Assembly: GCF_000760695.4 (NCBI RefSeq)
Contig: NZ_JHEG04000001.1
Location: 6,206,204-6,270,203 of the forward strand
Direction of reading: 5' to 3'
DNA: 64,000 nt
Origin: Tolypothrix bouteillei VB521301
GTDB taxonomy: Bacteria > Cyanobacteriota > Cyanobacteriia > Cyanobacteriales > Nostocaceae
The notes beneath the pieces are model-generated. The model was not told the DNA's origin. It ran no database searches and saw nothing but the letters and a program-made list of their open reading frames with translations. A program made the position numbers and the translations under genes. Below, one piece after another: positions 36,874-46,861 of the stretch (its first letter is position 1; every line of letters starts with the position of its first letter).

Positions 36874-37498
36874 CGCAGAACTCCTGAATAAGTTAGTGCA
36901 ATATGTACTGAAGAACCGAAAATTTAGACGGGGATGCTGATCTTGACACTGAAAAGCATATCCAAATCAAGCATAGAAAAGCTTTGCACCCCTGGCAATA
37001 TAAATTACCATAATAGTTTGTAATAAAAAAGTTTTAAAAAACTTAACATAAATTAAGGGGTGGATTTTGCTCAACTGAACTTCACAGATTCCTAGAGCAG
37101 CCACTTCTGCTTTATAATTTTTTTATGACATTGGCTAAAACAAGTTCATACAAGCGGAAATTCCATCCCAAGAGGAATGACAAAAAACTCAACGAGTTCT
37201 TCTACTGTCCTTCCTCGCTTTTTGCTAGCCATGTAAAAACGTATGAAGAAAATATATAAGTTTTACTTATCTACCTTATAAACCGGGTTTTTGTCATTAG
37301 CAATTCCAATTTTGCTAACGAAGGTGAGAACGGGTAGAAAACTTATGTTTTTTTAGGGGCTTTACTCTTTTTTTGTATCTTAGAGGTAGAAAATGAGAAA
37401 GTTGTATTAGAAGAATCCATTTAGAATTGTCCGAGATGGTCGGGGATTAAAGCAATTTTATCAAAGCATAAAAACATTGTTTTCTCAGGAATCTTTAG
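36874..37498. promoter_or_regulatory. Divergent ccmK2 / ndhF4 control region
   Basis: This 625-base region separates the carboxysome genes from the CO2-uptake NDH-1 genes, and both are low-CO2-responsive in relatives. It is AT-rich and contains a candidate CmpR-type site (listed separately). No small ORF or RNA gene is convincing, so the length suggests extended regulation. Confidence 0.6.
37042..37057. promoter_or_regulatory. Candidate CmpR/CcmR site (TTA-N8-TAA)
   Basis: CTTAACATAAATTAAG contains TTA and TAA separated by eight bases and is nearly a perfect palindrome. From memory, CmpR-type regulators bind TTA-N7/8-TAA. The site lies about 170 bases upstream of the ccmK2 start. AT-rich DNA makes chance matches common, so this is only a candidate. 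Confidence 0.4.
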
Positions 37499-39349
37499 AT
37501 GAACCAGTCTCTGTTTTCAACCAGTTGGTGGATACCTTTTTATGGGTTAATAGGTGCGCTTTTAACCTTACCGTGGGCAATGGGGCTTGTTAAACGTACA
37601 GGACCCAGACCTGCCGCTTATTTTAACCTGTTGACAACTGTTGTAGCTTTTGTTCACAGCCTGCTGGTCTTTATAGATATTTGGAATAGGGAACCAGAAA
37701 ATTTTGTCATTACCTGGTTTAAGGCTGTAGATTTTGACTTGTCCTTTGCTTTGGAGATTTCTCCTGTTAGCGTTGGCGCAACAGTTATGATCGGTGGCTT
37801 GAGCTTGCTGGCTCAAATTTATGCCCTAGGTTATATGGAGAAAGACTGGGCATTAGCGCGTTTCTTTGCCTTAATGGGATTTTTTGAAGCAGCACTGAAT
37901 GGGTTAGCTATCAGCGATTCCTTATTTCTCAGTTATGCCCTCTTAGAAATGCTGACTCTTTCCACCTACTTGTTGGTTGGTTTCTGGTACGCACAACCTT
38001 TGGTAGTCACAGCTGCGCGAGATGCATTTTTTACTAAGAGAGTGGGAGACTTACTGCTACTGATGGGAGTTGTAACACTTTCCACCATAGCAGGAAGCTT
38101 AAATTTCTCAGATTTGTATGAATGGGCGCAAACGGCTGAGTTAAGCCCCCTCGCATCAACTTTATTGGGTTTGGCATTAATAGCCGGACCTGCTGGTAAA
38201 TGCGCTCAGTTCCCCCTACATCTGTGGTTGGATGAAGCCATGGAAGGTCCCAACCCAGCTTCGGTGATGCGGAACTCAATGGTGGTCGCTGGTGGAGCTT
38301 ACATACTGTACAAACTACAGCCTCTGCTGGCACTATCTCCAGTTGCTCTAAACGCTTTAATTATTATGGGTACGGTGACAGCGGTGGGTGCATCGTTGGT
38401 ATCTATTGCCCAAATTGACATTAAGCGAGCGCTATCCCATTCCACAAGTGCATACATGGGGTTGGCATTTTTAGCAGTCGGGATGGAACAAGGGGGTGTC
38501 GCCCTGATGTTGCTATTTACTCATGCCATTGCCAAAGCACTGCTATTTATGAGTTCAGGGTCAGTTATATTTACTACCAGTACGCAAGACCTGACAGAAA
38601 TGGGTGGCTTGTGGTCGAGGATGCCAGCAACCACCACTGCCTTTGTTGTTGGTTCAGCAGGTATGGTAACGCTGCTACCGTTGGGAAGCTTTTGGGCAAT
38701 GTTAGGTTGGGCTGATGGTTTAGCTTTGGTTAGCCCCTGGGTGATTGGAATTTTAGTACTGGTTAATGGTTTAACAGCATTAAATTTAACAAGAGTCTTT
38801 CGGTTAGTCTTTTGGGGGGAAGCGCAACCAAAAACCCGTCGTGCTCCAGAAGTTGGTTGGCCAATGGCATTTCCAATGGTGGCACTAACCACAGTCACTT
38901 TGTTAGTTCCTCTCATGCTACAGCAATGGTACTTACTACCAGATTGGCAAAGCATAAATTGGTACATAGTAGCTATCTTATTGTCTTCTAGCTTAGTAGG
39001 AGTGACTATCGGGTCGAGTATTTACCTGCACAAAGCTTGGTCAAGATCTAGAGTTTTGGGATGGAGATTTGTACAAGACTTACTGGGTTATGACTTTTAC
39101 ATTGACAGAATTTATCGAGTCACAGTCGTAAGTGCAGTCGCGTTGCTGTCTAGATTTTCTGCTTGGAGCGATCGCTATTTAGTTGATGGTTTCATCAACT
39201 TAGTAGGATTTGCGACGATATTTAGCGGGCAATCTTTAAAGTATAGTGTATCGGGTCGTTCGCAAGGTTATTTGTTGACCATTGTCATTGGTGTCAGTAT
39301 TTTTGGTTTTCTCATTAGCTGGTCATTAGGTTTGTTAAAAATTGGTTAG
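37499..39349 (+). CDS. ndhF4: NDH-1MS' subunit NdhF4 (constitutive CO2 uptake)
   Basis: The 616-residue protein is a NuoL-like subunit of the CO2-uptake type. It has LEMLTLSTYLLVGFWYAQPL, TKRVGDLLLL, PLHLWLDEAMEGPNPAS and RNSMVVAGGAYILYK, the last replacing the HAATMVAAGV form of NdhF1. It should form the distal part of an NDH-1MS-type complex with NdhD4 and CupB. F3 versus F4 is assigned from the neighbouring cup gene and remembered synteny with Nostoc, so the subtype is less sure than the family. ATG at 37499 has a TCAGGA-type site upstream. Confidence 0.85.
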   Translation: MNQSLFSTSWWIPFYGLIGALLTLPWAMGLVKRTGPRPAAYFNLLTTVVAFVHSLLVFIDIWNREPENFVITWFKAVDFDLSFALEISPVSVGATVMIGGLSLLAQIYALGYMEKDWALARFFALMGFFEAALNGLAISDSLFLSYALLEMLTLSTYLLVGFWYAQPLVVTAARDAFFTKRVGDLLLLMGVVTLSTIAGSLNFSDLYEWAQTAELSPLASTLLGLALIAGPAGKCAQFPLHLWLDEAMEGPNPASVMRNSMVVAGGAYILYKLQPLLALSPVALNALIIMGTVTAVGASLVSIAQIDIKRALSHSTSAYMGLAFLAVGMEQGGVALMLLFTHAIAKALLFMSSGSVIFTTSTQDLTEMGGLWSRMPATTTAFVVGSAGMVTLLPLGSFWAMLGWADGLALVSPWVIGILVLVNGLTALNLTRVFRLVFWGEAQPKTRRAPEVGWPMAFPMVALTTVTLLVPLMLQQWYLLPDWQSINWYIVAILLSSSLVGVTIGSSIYLHKAWSRSRVLGWRFVQDLLGYDFYIDRIYRVTVVSAVALLSRFSAWSDRYLVDGFINLVGFATIFSGQSLKYSVSGRSQGYLLTIVIGVSIFGFLISWSLGLLKIG

Positions 39350-39423
39350 TTGTTAGTTGTTAGTTAATGATTCTTAACGACTAATTAAAAACCACCAACC
39401 ACTAACCACCAACCACTAACATT
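39345..39423. repeat. Heptamer arrays between ndhF4 and ndhD4
   Basis: GTTAGTTGTTAGTTA units are followed by complementary ACCACCAACCACTAACC units, so the spacer RNA can fold into a hairpin. The spacing is short enough that cotranscription of ndhF4 and ndhD4 is still expected. Confidence 0.65.
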
Positions 39424-40911
39424 ATGCTCAGTACTCTCATTTTGTTGCCATTGCTAGGTGCGGCATTAATCAGTTTTTTACCTTTTGGGATGACTCCAAA
39501 AGCCAGTAAGAGGTTGGCTTTGGTTATTGCCAGTGTAAGTTTCATTTGGACGTTGGTACTGGCTAGTTTGTTTAACCTCTCCGAGGTTAATCAACAATTC
39601 ACCGAGTTTTTGCCTTGGATAGAGAGTCTCGGTTTAAACTATCGTCTGGGAATAGATGGTTTGTCATTACCATTGCTGCTTCTCAACGGGTTGCTAACAG
39701 GTATTGCCATCTACAGTAGCGATCCAGAAATTAGTCGTCCTCGCTTTTACTACTCCTTACTCCTACTTTTAAATACAGGAGTGAGTGGCGCTTTTATTGC
39801 ACAGGATTTACTGCTGTTTTTCCTGTTTTATGAAATAGAACTCATTCCCCTATACCTACTTATAGCTATTTGGGGTGGAGAAAAACGAGGCTACGCAGCT
39901 ACTAAATTTCTTATATACACGGCTGTTTCTGGAATCGTCATTTTAGCGAGTTTTCTCGGTATCGTTTGGCTGAGCGGTTCTTCTAGCTTTGCATTAGATG
40001 CCATAAATACCCAATCTTTAACGTTGGAAACTCAAGTTCTTTTGCTGTTAGGAATCTTAATTGGTTTTGGCATCAAAATTCCCTTAGTTCCCTTACACAC
40101 TTGGTTACCCGATGCTCACGTTGAAGCTTCCACACCTGTTTCAGTCCTATTAGCAGGGGTACTGCTGAAACTGGGAACTTATGGTTTGCTGAGATTTGGA
40201 ATGAACTTATTGCCAGAGGCTTGGCATTATTTAGCCCCCGCATTGGCAACTTGGGCGGTCTTGAGCGTACTTTACGGATCATCTTGTGCGATCGCCCAAA
40301 AAGATATGAAGAAGATGGTGGCATATAGTTCCATAGGGCACATGGGCTACGTGCTTCTAGCAGCAGCAGCAGCAACACCGCTCAGTATTTTAGGAACTAT
40401 GTTGCAAATGATCAGCCACGGGCTGATTTCTGCGCTTTTGTTCTTACTTGTGGGAATTGTCTATAAAAAAGCTGGTAGCCGTGACTTAGATACTCTCCGA
40501 GGGCTGCTCAATCCCGAACGAGGAATGCCAGTGATTGGGAGTTTGATGGTTTTAGGAGTCATGGCAAGTTCTGGTATACCTGGTATGGTTGGGTTTATTT
40601 CAGAATTCATCATCTTCCGCAGTAGTTTTGCTGTTTTCCCAATCCAAACCCTTATATCCATGATTGGTACTGGCTTAACAGCTGTTTACTTCTTGCTGCT
40701 TACAAACCGTGCTTTTTTTGGACGCTTATCCCCACAGGTTTCAAATTTACCTCGGGTTTCTTGGGCAGAACGAGCGCCTGCAGTTGTATTAGCAGTACTG
40801 ATTGTGATTTATGGTATCCAACCCAATTGGTTAGCACGTTGGAGTGAACCGACAATCGCAGCAATGATAGCTGCACCGAGTCCTGTTGCCACAGTATCTG
40901 CTAAGGACTAG
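39424..40911 (+). CDS. ndhD4: NDH-1MS' subunit NdhD4
   Basis: The 495-residue NuoM-like protein has [58 protein letters not shown] and AYSSIGHMGYVLLA. The FYEIEL segment in place of WELEL is a feature of the CO2-uptake NdhD subunits. It pairs with NdhF4. It lies 74 bases after ndhF4 and 111 bases before cupB. Confidence 0.87.
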   Translation: MLSTLILLPLLGAALISFLPFGMTPKASKRLALVIASVSFIWTLVLASLFNLSEVNQQFTEFLPWIESLGLNYRLGIDGLSLPLLLLNGLLTGIAIYSSDPEISRPRFYYSLLLLLNTGVSGAFIAQDLLLFFLFYEIELIPLYLLIAIWGGEKRGYAATKFLIYTAVSGIVILASFLGIVWLSGSSSFALDAINTQSLTLETQVLLLLGILIGFGIKIPLVPLHTWLPDAHVEASTPVSVLLAGVLLKLGTYGLLRFGMNLLPEAWHYLAPALATWAVLSVLYGSSCAIAQKDMKKMVAYSSIGHMGYVLLAAAAATPLSILGTMLQMISHGLISALLFLLVGIVYKKAGSRDLDTLRGLLNPERGMPVIGSLMVLGVMASSGIPGMVGFISEFIIFRSSFAVFPIQTLISMIGTGLTAVYFLLLTNRAFFGRLSPQVSNLPRVSWAERAPAVVLAVLIVIYGIQPNWLARWSEPTIAAMIAAPSPVATVSAKD

Positions 40912-41022
40912 AGACTCGGGATAGGGGACAAGGGAGACAAGAGAGACTTTTACTCTTGCGCTACCCCCCTATCCTTCTCTACCCCCTATCCAAATCCCTC
41001 CATTTCTAGGAGTTAATCAAAC

Positions 41023-42195
41023 ATGGTAAGCATGAAAAACAAACCTAGTAAGAATTACCCATTATTTGAGTATATTGAACGGTTGGAAGCAGGAGGTGCA
41101 TTGCTTCCAGATAATCCTGAAAATTTACTGGAAGTTGTTGGTATTCTGAAAAGTTACGGTGTCGTTTTAGATGCCTACTCTAAGAATCTTATTTACATTG
41201 CCGAAAATCAATTTTTGGTATTTTTTCCGTTTTTTAAATACTTTAATAATGAATTCTCTGTTAATAAATTACTAAAACATTGGTGGCACGATCGCATTAA
41301 TTTTGAATATGCTGAATATTGCATGAAAGCAATGCTTTGGCATGGTGGTGGTGGGCTAGATGAATATTTAGATACAGAAGAATTTCAAGACAGAGCGCGA
41401 GCTGTTATTAGAGCAAAATTTAAAAACAATCCCTTAATGTTGGGGATAAACGAATTATTTCCCGATTTCCTAATTGAACAAATGCGTGTTTTTTCTTACT
41501 ACAGCGCATTGGGTCAATTCTGGCGTGTCATGGCTGATATCTTCCTCTCTTTATCTGACCTTTATGACGAAGGAAAAATCAAATCTATTCCTGAAGTTGT
41601 AGACCATATCAAAGCGGGGTTGGTGGCAGATGCTAAAAGACCAATTACTTACTCAGTCAAAATTCGAGATAAGATTTACGATGTTATACCTGCTTCTATT
41701 GGTTTGACATTCCTAGCAGATACAGCCATACCTTATGTAGAAGCTGTCTTTTTCCGAGGTACACCCTTCCTCGGTACAGTTTCATATAATGCCCAAGCTT
41801 ATCAAATTTCACCCGATCAAGCTCGCTTTCAGTATGGCGCGTTATATGCAGATCCTTTGCCAATCGGAGGTGCAGGTATTCCTCCTACCTTGCTAATGCA
41901 GGATATGCGTCACTATCTCCCAGAGTATTTGCACGAAGTTTATCGTGGCAGTCGCAGGGGGGAAGATGATTTGCGGGTACAAATATGTATGAGTTTCCAG
42001 AAGTCCATGTTCTGCGTAACGACCGCAGCCATTTTAGGGCTTATGCCTTATCCTGTGGATACTACAGATCCAGATGAGCAGCAAACCAATCGCGTGTATT
42101 TGCAACAGTGGCTCGATCGGCTCAAGACTTCACGATTGCTTGAAGTTAATGAAGAAGCCAATTTTTGTCCGGTAGCCCTACCTCAAAAGGTGTGA
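41023..42195 (+). CDS. cupB: CO2 hydration protein of NDH-1MS' (CupB/ChpX type)
   Basis: The 390-residue soluble protein belongs to the CupA/CupB (ChpY/ChpX) family, which docks on NDH-1MS and converts CO2 to bicarbonate using redox energy. Conserved segments include HWWHDRINFEYAEYCMKAM, MLWHGGGGLDEYLD and YRGSRRGEDDLRVQICMSF, with His and Cys residues that may bind zinc. Placement after ndhF4-ndhD4 beside ccm favours CupB over CupA, from remembered synteny. A strong site TAGGAGT lies just before the ATG. Confidence 0.85.
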   Translation: MVSMKNKPSKNYPLFEYIERLEAGGALLPDNPENLLEVVGILKSYGVVLDAYSKNLIYIAENQFLVFFPFFKYFNNEFSVNKLLKHWWHDRINFEYAEYCMKAMLWHGGGGLDEYLDTEEFQDRARAVIRAKFKNNPLMLGINELFPDFLIEQMRVFSYYSALGQFWRVMADIFLSLSDLYDEGKIKSIPEVVDHIKAGLVADAKRPITYSVKIRDKIYDVIPASIGLTFLADTAIPYVEAVFFRGTPFLGTVSYNAQAYQISPDQARFQYGALYADPLPIGGAGIPPTLLMQDMRHYLPEYLHEVYRGSRRGEDDLRVQICMSFQKSMFCVTTAAILGLMPYPVDTTDPDEQQTNRVYLQQWLDRLKTSRLLEVNEEANFCPVALPQKV

Positions 42196-42221
42196 TGAAA
42201 GCAGAAGTAGGATAGGCAGTA

Positions 42222-42312
42222 TACTACCCAGCCCTGTTAAGGTGGAGCGAAACTTCAGGAAATAAGAGCTTTCTCACCTCGTACCTCTGCGTCCTCTGCA
42301 TCTCATTAGTTT
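42222..42312. repeat. Partial copy of MITE-like family C
   Basis: The segment CCCAGCCCTGTTAAGGTGGA followed by AACTTCAGGAAATAAGAGCT and CACCTC...CCTCTGCG matches, in opposite parts, the ends and interior of the element at 49238-49456. Only one end is recognisable, so it is a fragment or diverged copy in the gap between cupB and map. Confidence 0.6.
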
Positions 42313-42392
42313 TAAACCTTGTTCCGGTGGCTCCACCACCGGAACGAGAAGACAGCAAAGACGTTACCTTCTGCTCTCTGCCTTTCTTCCAG

Positions 42393-43226
42393 TTAAAGCT
42401 TTGTACGGTCTGTCAAAATTTCGTAGCCCGTCTCCGTTACCAATACGGTGTGCTCGAATTGAGCCGATAGAGAATTATCAACTGTGACAGCGGTCCAACG
42501 GTCTGATAAGATGCGCGTAAACTTAGACCCAGCATTCAAAATTGGCTCAATTGCCAGTGTCATTCCAGCACGTAGTTTGACGTTTGGCATATCGCGAGTG
42601 CGGAAATTAAATACGGAAGGTTCTTCGTGTAAATTACGACCAACACCGTGTCCGGTAAAATCTTCTACTACACAAAAGTTATTAGCTTTGACGTGATCTT
42701 CTATCGCGCCCGCAATATCCATGAGGTAGTTTCCTGCTTTGACTTGTTCAATGCCTTTATAAAGAGCTTCTTCAGCAACACGAATCAAGCGTGCAGCTTC
42801 TGGAGTGACTTCACCAACAGCAATTGTAATGCAAGAATCGCCATGAAAACCTTGATAATAAGCACCGGTATCGACTTTTAAGACATCTCCAGCACGAATA
42901 ACTTTTTTTGCACTGGGTATACCGTGTACAACTTCATTATTAATACTGGAACAAATGGAACCTTTAAAACCGTGGTAACCTTTGAAACTAGGCGTTGCAC
43001 CCATTTCCCGGATGCGCTTTTCAGCATGAGCATCTAAGTCGGCTGTGGTCATCCCTGGTTGGACCAACTCGGAAATTTCTTTCAGCACGGTTGCCACTAT
43101 TTTTGCGGATTGCCGCATAATTTCTATTTCACGCGGGGATTTGAGTTCAATTCCGCGACGCTGTCTTTTTTCTGTTTGACGGTTGCTTTGAGCTGGTTGA
43201 GAGAGCAGGTGACTGAGAATGTTCAT
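42393..43226 (-). CDS. map: Methionine aminopeptidase type I
   Basis: The 277-residue enzyme removes the initiator Met from nascent proteins. All five metal ligands are visible: Asp119, Asp130, His193, Glu227 and Glu258, plus the substrate-side His101 (NEVVHGIPS). An N-terminal extension of about 25 basic residues precedes the core [12 protein letters not shown]. Length and motif order are typical of type Ia enzymes of cyanobacteria and plastids. It converges with cupB. Confidence 0.95.
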   Translation of the reverse strand: MNILSHLLSQPAQSNRQTEKRQRRGIELKSPREIEIMRQSAKIVATVLKEISELVQPGMTTADLDAHAEKRIREMGATPSFKGYHGFKGSICSSINNEVVHGIPSAKKVIRAGDVLKVDTGAYYQGFHGDSCITIAVGEVTPEAARLIRVAEEALYKGIEQVKAGNYLMDIAGAIEDHVKANNFCVVEDFTGHGVGRNLHEEPSVFNFRTRDMPNVKLRAGMTLAIEPILNAGSKFTRILSDRWTAVTVDNSLSAQFEHTVLVTETGYEILTDRTKL

Positions 43227-43321
43227 GAGAATTGTTTTTTGCGCCTAGTGCCAACGTGTCAATGATTCTTCTATCTATTGAGAAACATTACTTATATTTC
43301 TAGGTTAGCTTATTGTAGATG

Positions 43322-43768
43322 TTACCGTTCAGCAGATATGATAATTTCGCCTGTCATTCCTGCTTCCGTATGTCCCGTTATCGGACAGCGCAAACTATAT
43401 GTTCCGAGCTTTAGCGGTACAAAAAACCATTCTGCTTCTGCTTTTGGTTTCAGTTCGAGTTCGTGAATAGCTCCTTTTATTTCTACGTTACCTGCTTCCA
43501 CTTTTTGCGTCCATATACTATCGGCGAAATCCTTAGCTGTAAAATAGTGTTTTTGGGTACTGGGATTTATCAGTCGAAGTTTGTAACGTTTTCCCGCTTC
43601 AAATTCTAGGTGGTTTGGTTCAAATTGCAATTCATTAGTAGAAGTACCCAGGCTAATTGTAGTTTCTATGACTGGTTGCTTTAGTATATTTTGAAAATCT
43701 GCTGCCTCTACTGAAGCAGTCGTTGCTATAAGAAGGCATAGAAGTGCGATCGCTAGAATAACTCTCAT
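43322..43768 (-). CDS. Exported cupredoxin-domain protein
   Basis: From the ATG at 43768 (MRVILAIALLCLLIATTASV) the product is 148 residues with a signal peptide cleaved near VEAA. The rest is a plastocyanin-like fold. A type I copper site is indicated by His in KHYFTAKD and the C-terminal series RCPITGHTEAGM (Cys, His, Met). It is longer than plastocyanin and lacks its other conserved segments, so it is a different periplasmic or lumenal copper protein. The electron partner is unknown. Confidence 0.8.
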   Translation of the reverse strand: MRVILAIALLCLLIATTASVEAADFQNILKQPVIETTISLGTSTNELQFEPNHLEFEAGKRYKLRLINPSTQKHYFTAKDFADSIWTQKVEAGNVEIKGAIHELELKPKAEAEWFFVPLKLGTYSLRCPITGHTEAGMTGEIIISAER

Positions 43769-43809
43769 AATTTTGTAATTTTTTTTATAGATATTATGAG
43801 TGATTAGTC

Positions 43810-43841
43810 CCTCATTTCCAGGCTGAGCCTGAGAACGAGGG
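43810..43841. repeat. Diverged palindromic repeat, family A
   Basis: CTCATTTCCAGGCTGAGCCT followed by GAGAACGAGGG is a recognisable but weakened copy of the TTCCCAGGC...GCCTGGGAA repeat, in the gap between the cupredoxin and M16 genes. Confidence 0.6.
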
Positions 43842-43877
43842 ACCAAAAACCGAGCTCGCGAGCATCGGTGGCTCTCA

Positions 43878-46730
43878 CTAATTACTGTGGGGTCCTGCTG
43901 TGACTACAATAATTTTATCTGGGTAGAGTAACTCACGAGCGGCTTGATTCACTTCTTCGATGGACACTGCTTGAATTTTTGCCGTGAAAGAGCGCAATTC
44001 TTCTTTATCTAACCCGTAGACCTCGTTCATCAAAATTCTATTGACTAATTCCTCTGGATTTGCTAAAGAAACCGTGTAATTGCCGATCAAATTTCGTTTA
44101 GCTGTCTCTATTTCCTCAGCCGTAACACCTTGTTGGTGGATTTGTTGCAACAGTTCGCGGGTTCTAGCAATGGCTTGACGGGTATCTTCCGGGCTAGTTT
44201 GCATTTCAATTAAAAATGTTCCAGAATTTTTCCCTGCTAAAAAGTTGCTGTAAATTCCGTAGGTTAAACCTTGGCGATCGCGCACTTCTGACCCCAATCG
44301 GCTCGATAAGGTATCGCCTCCTAAAATTTGATTTAACACCAACGCTGCGTAGAATCGGGGATCTTTACGGTTAATCCCTTGATTACCCATATAAGTAATG
44401 GCTTGAGCTTTACCGGGAAGAATGGGGTTAATGCTCACCACTTTTTCCGGTAGAGATACCTTTGGATATGTTAATTCTGGTGGTTGACCGATGGTATTCC
44501 AATTCCCCAATTCTTGTGCAATCAGCGCTTCTACTTCAGTGACTGAAAAATTCCCTAAGAGTGCGAGAACTGTTGTATCCGGGCGGTAGTGTTTTTCCTT
44601 AAATTCAACAACATCTTGACGTTTCAGGAGCCGCAGACTTTTTTCTGTAGGAAATTTGTGTAATGGGTGTTTTTCCGGATAAAGAGATTGAACAAATGTT
44701 CTTTCTGCAACCTCAGAAGGGTCATCTAACTCTTGCTTTAAGGCAATGAGTGCTTGTTTGCGGCTGAGTTCTAACTCTTTGACTGGAAATGTTGCATTTT
44801 TAACAGTATCTGCTAATGTTTGTACTAAAACTGGCAAATCTGATGCTAGAGCGCTCCCCTCAACCCGCACACCTTCACGGAATGTTTCAAAATCCAAACT
44901 CGCTCCTCTATCGTCTAAAACTTTAGCGAGGGTTAAAGCATCTTTTGTTTTGGTTCCATTCATTAAGTTTTCTGCTACGAGAGATGCAAGCCCTGCTTTA
45001 TTGTGAGGATCGAATTCTTTACCTGCTTTAATGTAACCACTGAGAGTGACTGTAGGTGAACTGGGGTCGGCAAAAAGTAATACTCGCAGACCATTTGGTA
45101 ATGTGAATTGTTCTGGCAATACCTCAGAGACGGCTGTCTGGGCGATTTCTTCGGGGGAATCAACAGGTGGTAAATATTTTGTGACTTCTTCCTTCGTTGC
45201 TGATGATTCTGATGAGAAATTTTCCGCTACAAGATTGGAGTTTTGCGAGCTGCTTTTGTCTTTTCTTTTTCCTTTGGCTTGAGTTGGTTCAAAAAATCCC
45301 ACTACACAGACTTTTGGTTGGAGGTATTTTGTTGCAACACGCCGTACATCTGCTGTTGTCACCTGGCGCACGGCTGCTAAATAGCGCTCCGTGTATTTAT
45401 AATCACCAGCCGTTGTCTCATCATTACCGAGTTGCATTCCTTGACTGGTAATATCTCGGTTACCCAGAATCAGAGATGCTTCTAACTGTGCTTTGGCTCG
45501 ATTGACTTCTTCTGATGTAACTCCTTTGTTCATCAGTTCGGCGATCGCACCTTTTAGCAAAGAATCAATTTTTTTCAGGTCTTGATTTGGAGAAGCTGTC
45601 ACTGATAATTCATACCAGCCTCCTGCTAGCAAACTCACAACCGATGCTGAAACATCATTCGCCCAACCCGATTCCACCAGTGTTTGATAGAGGCGTGCAT
45701 TTCGTCCATCAGTCAAAATATAGTCCATCACATCGAGAGCAGGAACATCAGGATGATTGACATCCGGTAAGGGATAGACTGCGTGTAGTAGTGCGGCTGC
45801 TCCCGGTTCTTGAAGAATGATGGGATTGGGGGATTGGGGGCGTTTGGGTTGTGAAGTTTGGGGAAAGTTGCTAGGAGGGTTTCCCTCTGCAGCCAACTTT
45901 CCAAGACCGATTTTGGATTGGGAACTGCTAGGTATTTTCCCAAATATTTCTTTAACTAAATTTAAAGTTGGTTCGGTTTGGAAATCACCAACAATGACTA
46001 ATACAGCATTATCGGGGCTGTAAAAGTTTTGATAGTATTTCTTCACCTGTTTTGTTTGAAACTTTTGCACGTCATCTTTAGTACCACCTACAGGTAAACC
46101 ATAGGGATGGTTGGGAAACAAAGCCTGCATAACAGCACGGCTCAATCTGTATTCTGGTTCGTTTTCGTACCCTTGAAGTTCGGAAATAACAACCCGCTTT
46201 TCGCTAGCTAGTTGCGGGTTATCAATAACAGAATTTTGCATTCTGTCTGCTTCTAGTACTAATAAAGCTTTGAGTTTATCGCGTTCTGCTGTGTTGTAAT
46301 ACGCCGTTTGGTCGTGGCTTGTGAAAGCATTGGAGTCACTACCTAAAGCGCTAAATAATCTGCCAAATTGAATGGGACGATTTTTTGTCCCCCTAAAGAG
46401 CATGTGCTCCAACTGGTGAGCAATGCCATTCAAGCCGGATTCTTCGTTCCGCGAGCCCACTTTGTACCAAACTTGTACGGTCACAACTGGGTTAGAGTGG
46501 ACTTCTTTTGTTAAAACAGTCAGTCCATTTTGCAGCAACGTCTTTTGGACATTTTCTGTCACTGACGAAGATAATGTTTCTCTAGAAATGCTTTGGGGTG
46601 TACTTACCAATGTATTTTCTTGTGTCAGTTGGCTGAAAGCTGTATCATTACCAAGGAAAAGCACTGTAATTAAAACACTCAATAGTAAAACGTGAAAACG
46701 ATATCGATAGAATTTCGGCAACACACTCAT
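43878..46730 (-). CDS. M16-family zinc metallopeptidase, two-domain
   Basis: The 950-residue protein has an N-terminal export or anchor helix (about 12-32) and two M16 halves. The first carries the inverted zinc motif HQLEH (His105, Glu108, His109) with a downstream Glu at about 184. The second half (about 530-945) keeps the fold but lacks HxxEH, as is usual when two halves form one clam-shell enzyme. A Lys/Ser-rich linker sits near 485-515. It probably degrades peptides in the periplasm or lumen. Confidence 0.93.
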   Translation of the reverse strand: MSVLPKFYRYRFHVLLLSVLITVLFLGNDTAFSQLTQENTLVSTPQSISRETLSSSVTENVQKTLLQNGLTVLTKEVHSNPVVTVQVWYKVGSRNEESGLNGIAHQLEHMLFRGTKNRPIQFGRLFSALGSDSNAFTSHDQTAYYNTAERDKLKALLVLEADRMQNSVIDNPQLASEKRVVISELQGYENEPEYRLSRAVMQALFPNHPYGLPVGGTKDDVQKFQTKQVKKYYQNFYSPDNAVLVIVGDFQTEPTLNLVKEIFGKIPSSSQSKIGLGKLAAEGNPPSNFPQTSQPKRPQSPNPIILQEPGAAALLHAVYPLPDVNHPDVPALDVMDYILTDGRNARLYQTLVESGWANDVSASVVSLLAGGWYELSVTASPNQDLKKIDSLLKGAIAELMNKGVTSEEVNRAKAQLEASLILGNRDITSQGMQLGNDETTAGDYKYTERYLAAVRQVTTADVRRVATKYLQPKVCVVGFFEPTQAKGKRKDKSSSQNSNLVAENFSSESSATKEEVTKYLPPVDSPEEIAQTAVSEVLPEQFTLPNGLRVLLFADPSSPTVTLSGYIKAGKEFDPHNKAGLASLVAENLMNGTKTKDALTLAKVLDDRGASLDFETFREGVRVEGSALASDLPVLVQTLADTVKNATFPVKELELSRKQALIALKQELDDPSEVAERTFVQSLYPEKHPLHKFPTEKSLRLLKRQDVVEFKEKHYRPDTTVLALLGNFSVTEVEALIAQELGNWNTIGQPPELTYPKVSLPEKVVSINPILPGKAQAITYMGNQGINRKDPRFYAALVLNQILGGDTLSSRLGSEVRDRQGLTYGIYSNFLAGKNSGTFLIEMQTSPEDTRQAIARTRELLQQIHQQGVTAEEIETAKRNLIGNYTVSLANPEELVNRILMNEVYGLDKEELRSFTAKIQAVSIEEVNQAARELLYPDKIIVVTAGPHSN

Positions 46731-46861
46731 ATATTCTATTAATATATCTGTAACTTGGGTTACAGATTTGTAGACTATATTCTAATCTCTCTCTCAATGT
46801 TATTGCTTTAACAAAATGGTAGAGAGTTAAATATTCTACTTGCAAAAAATAGGAAGTACAA

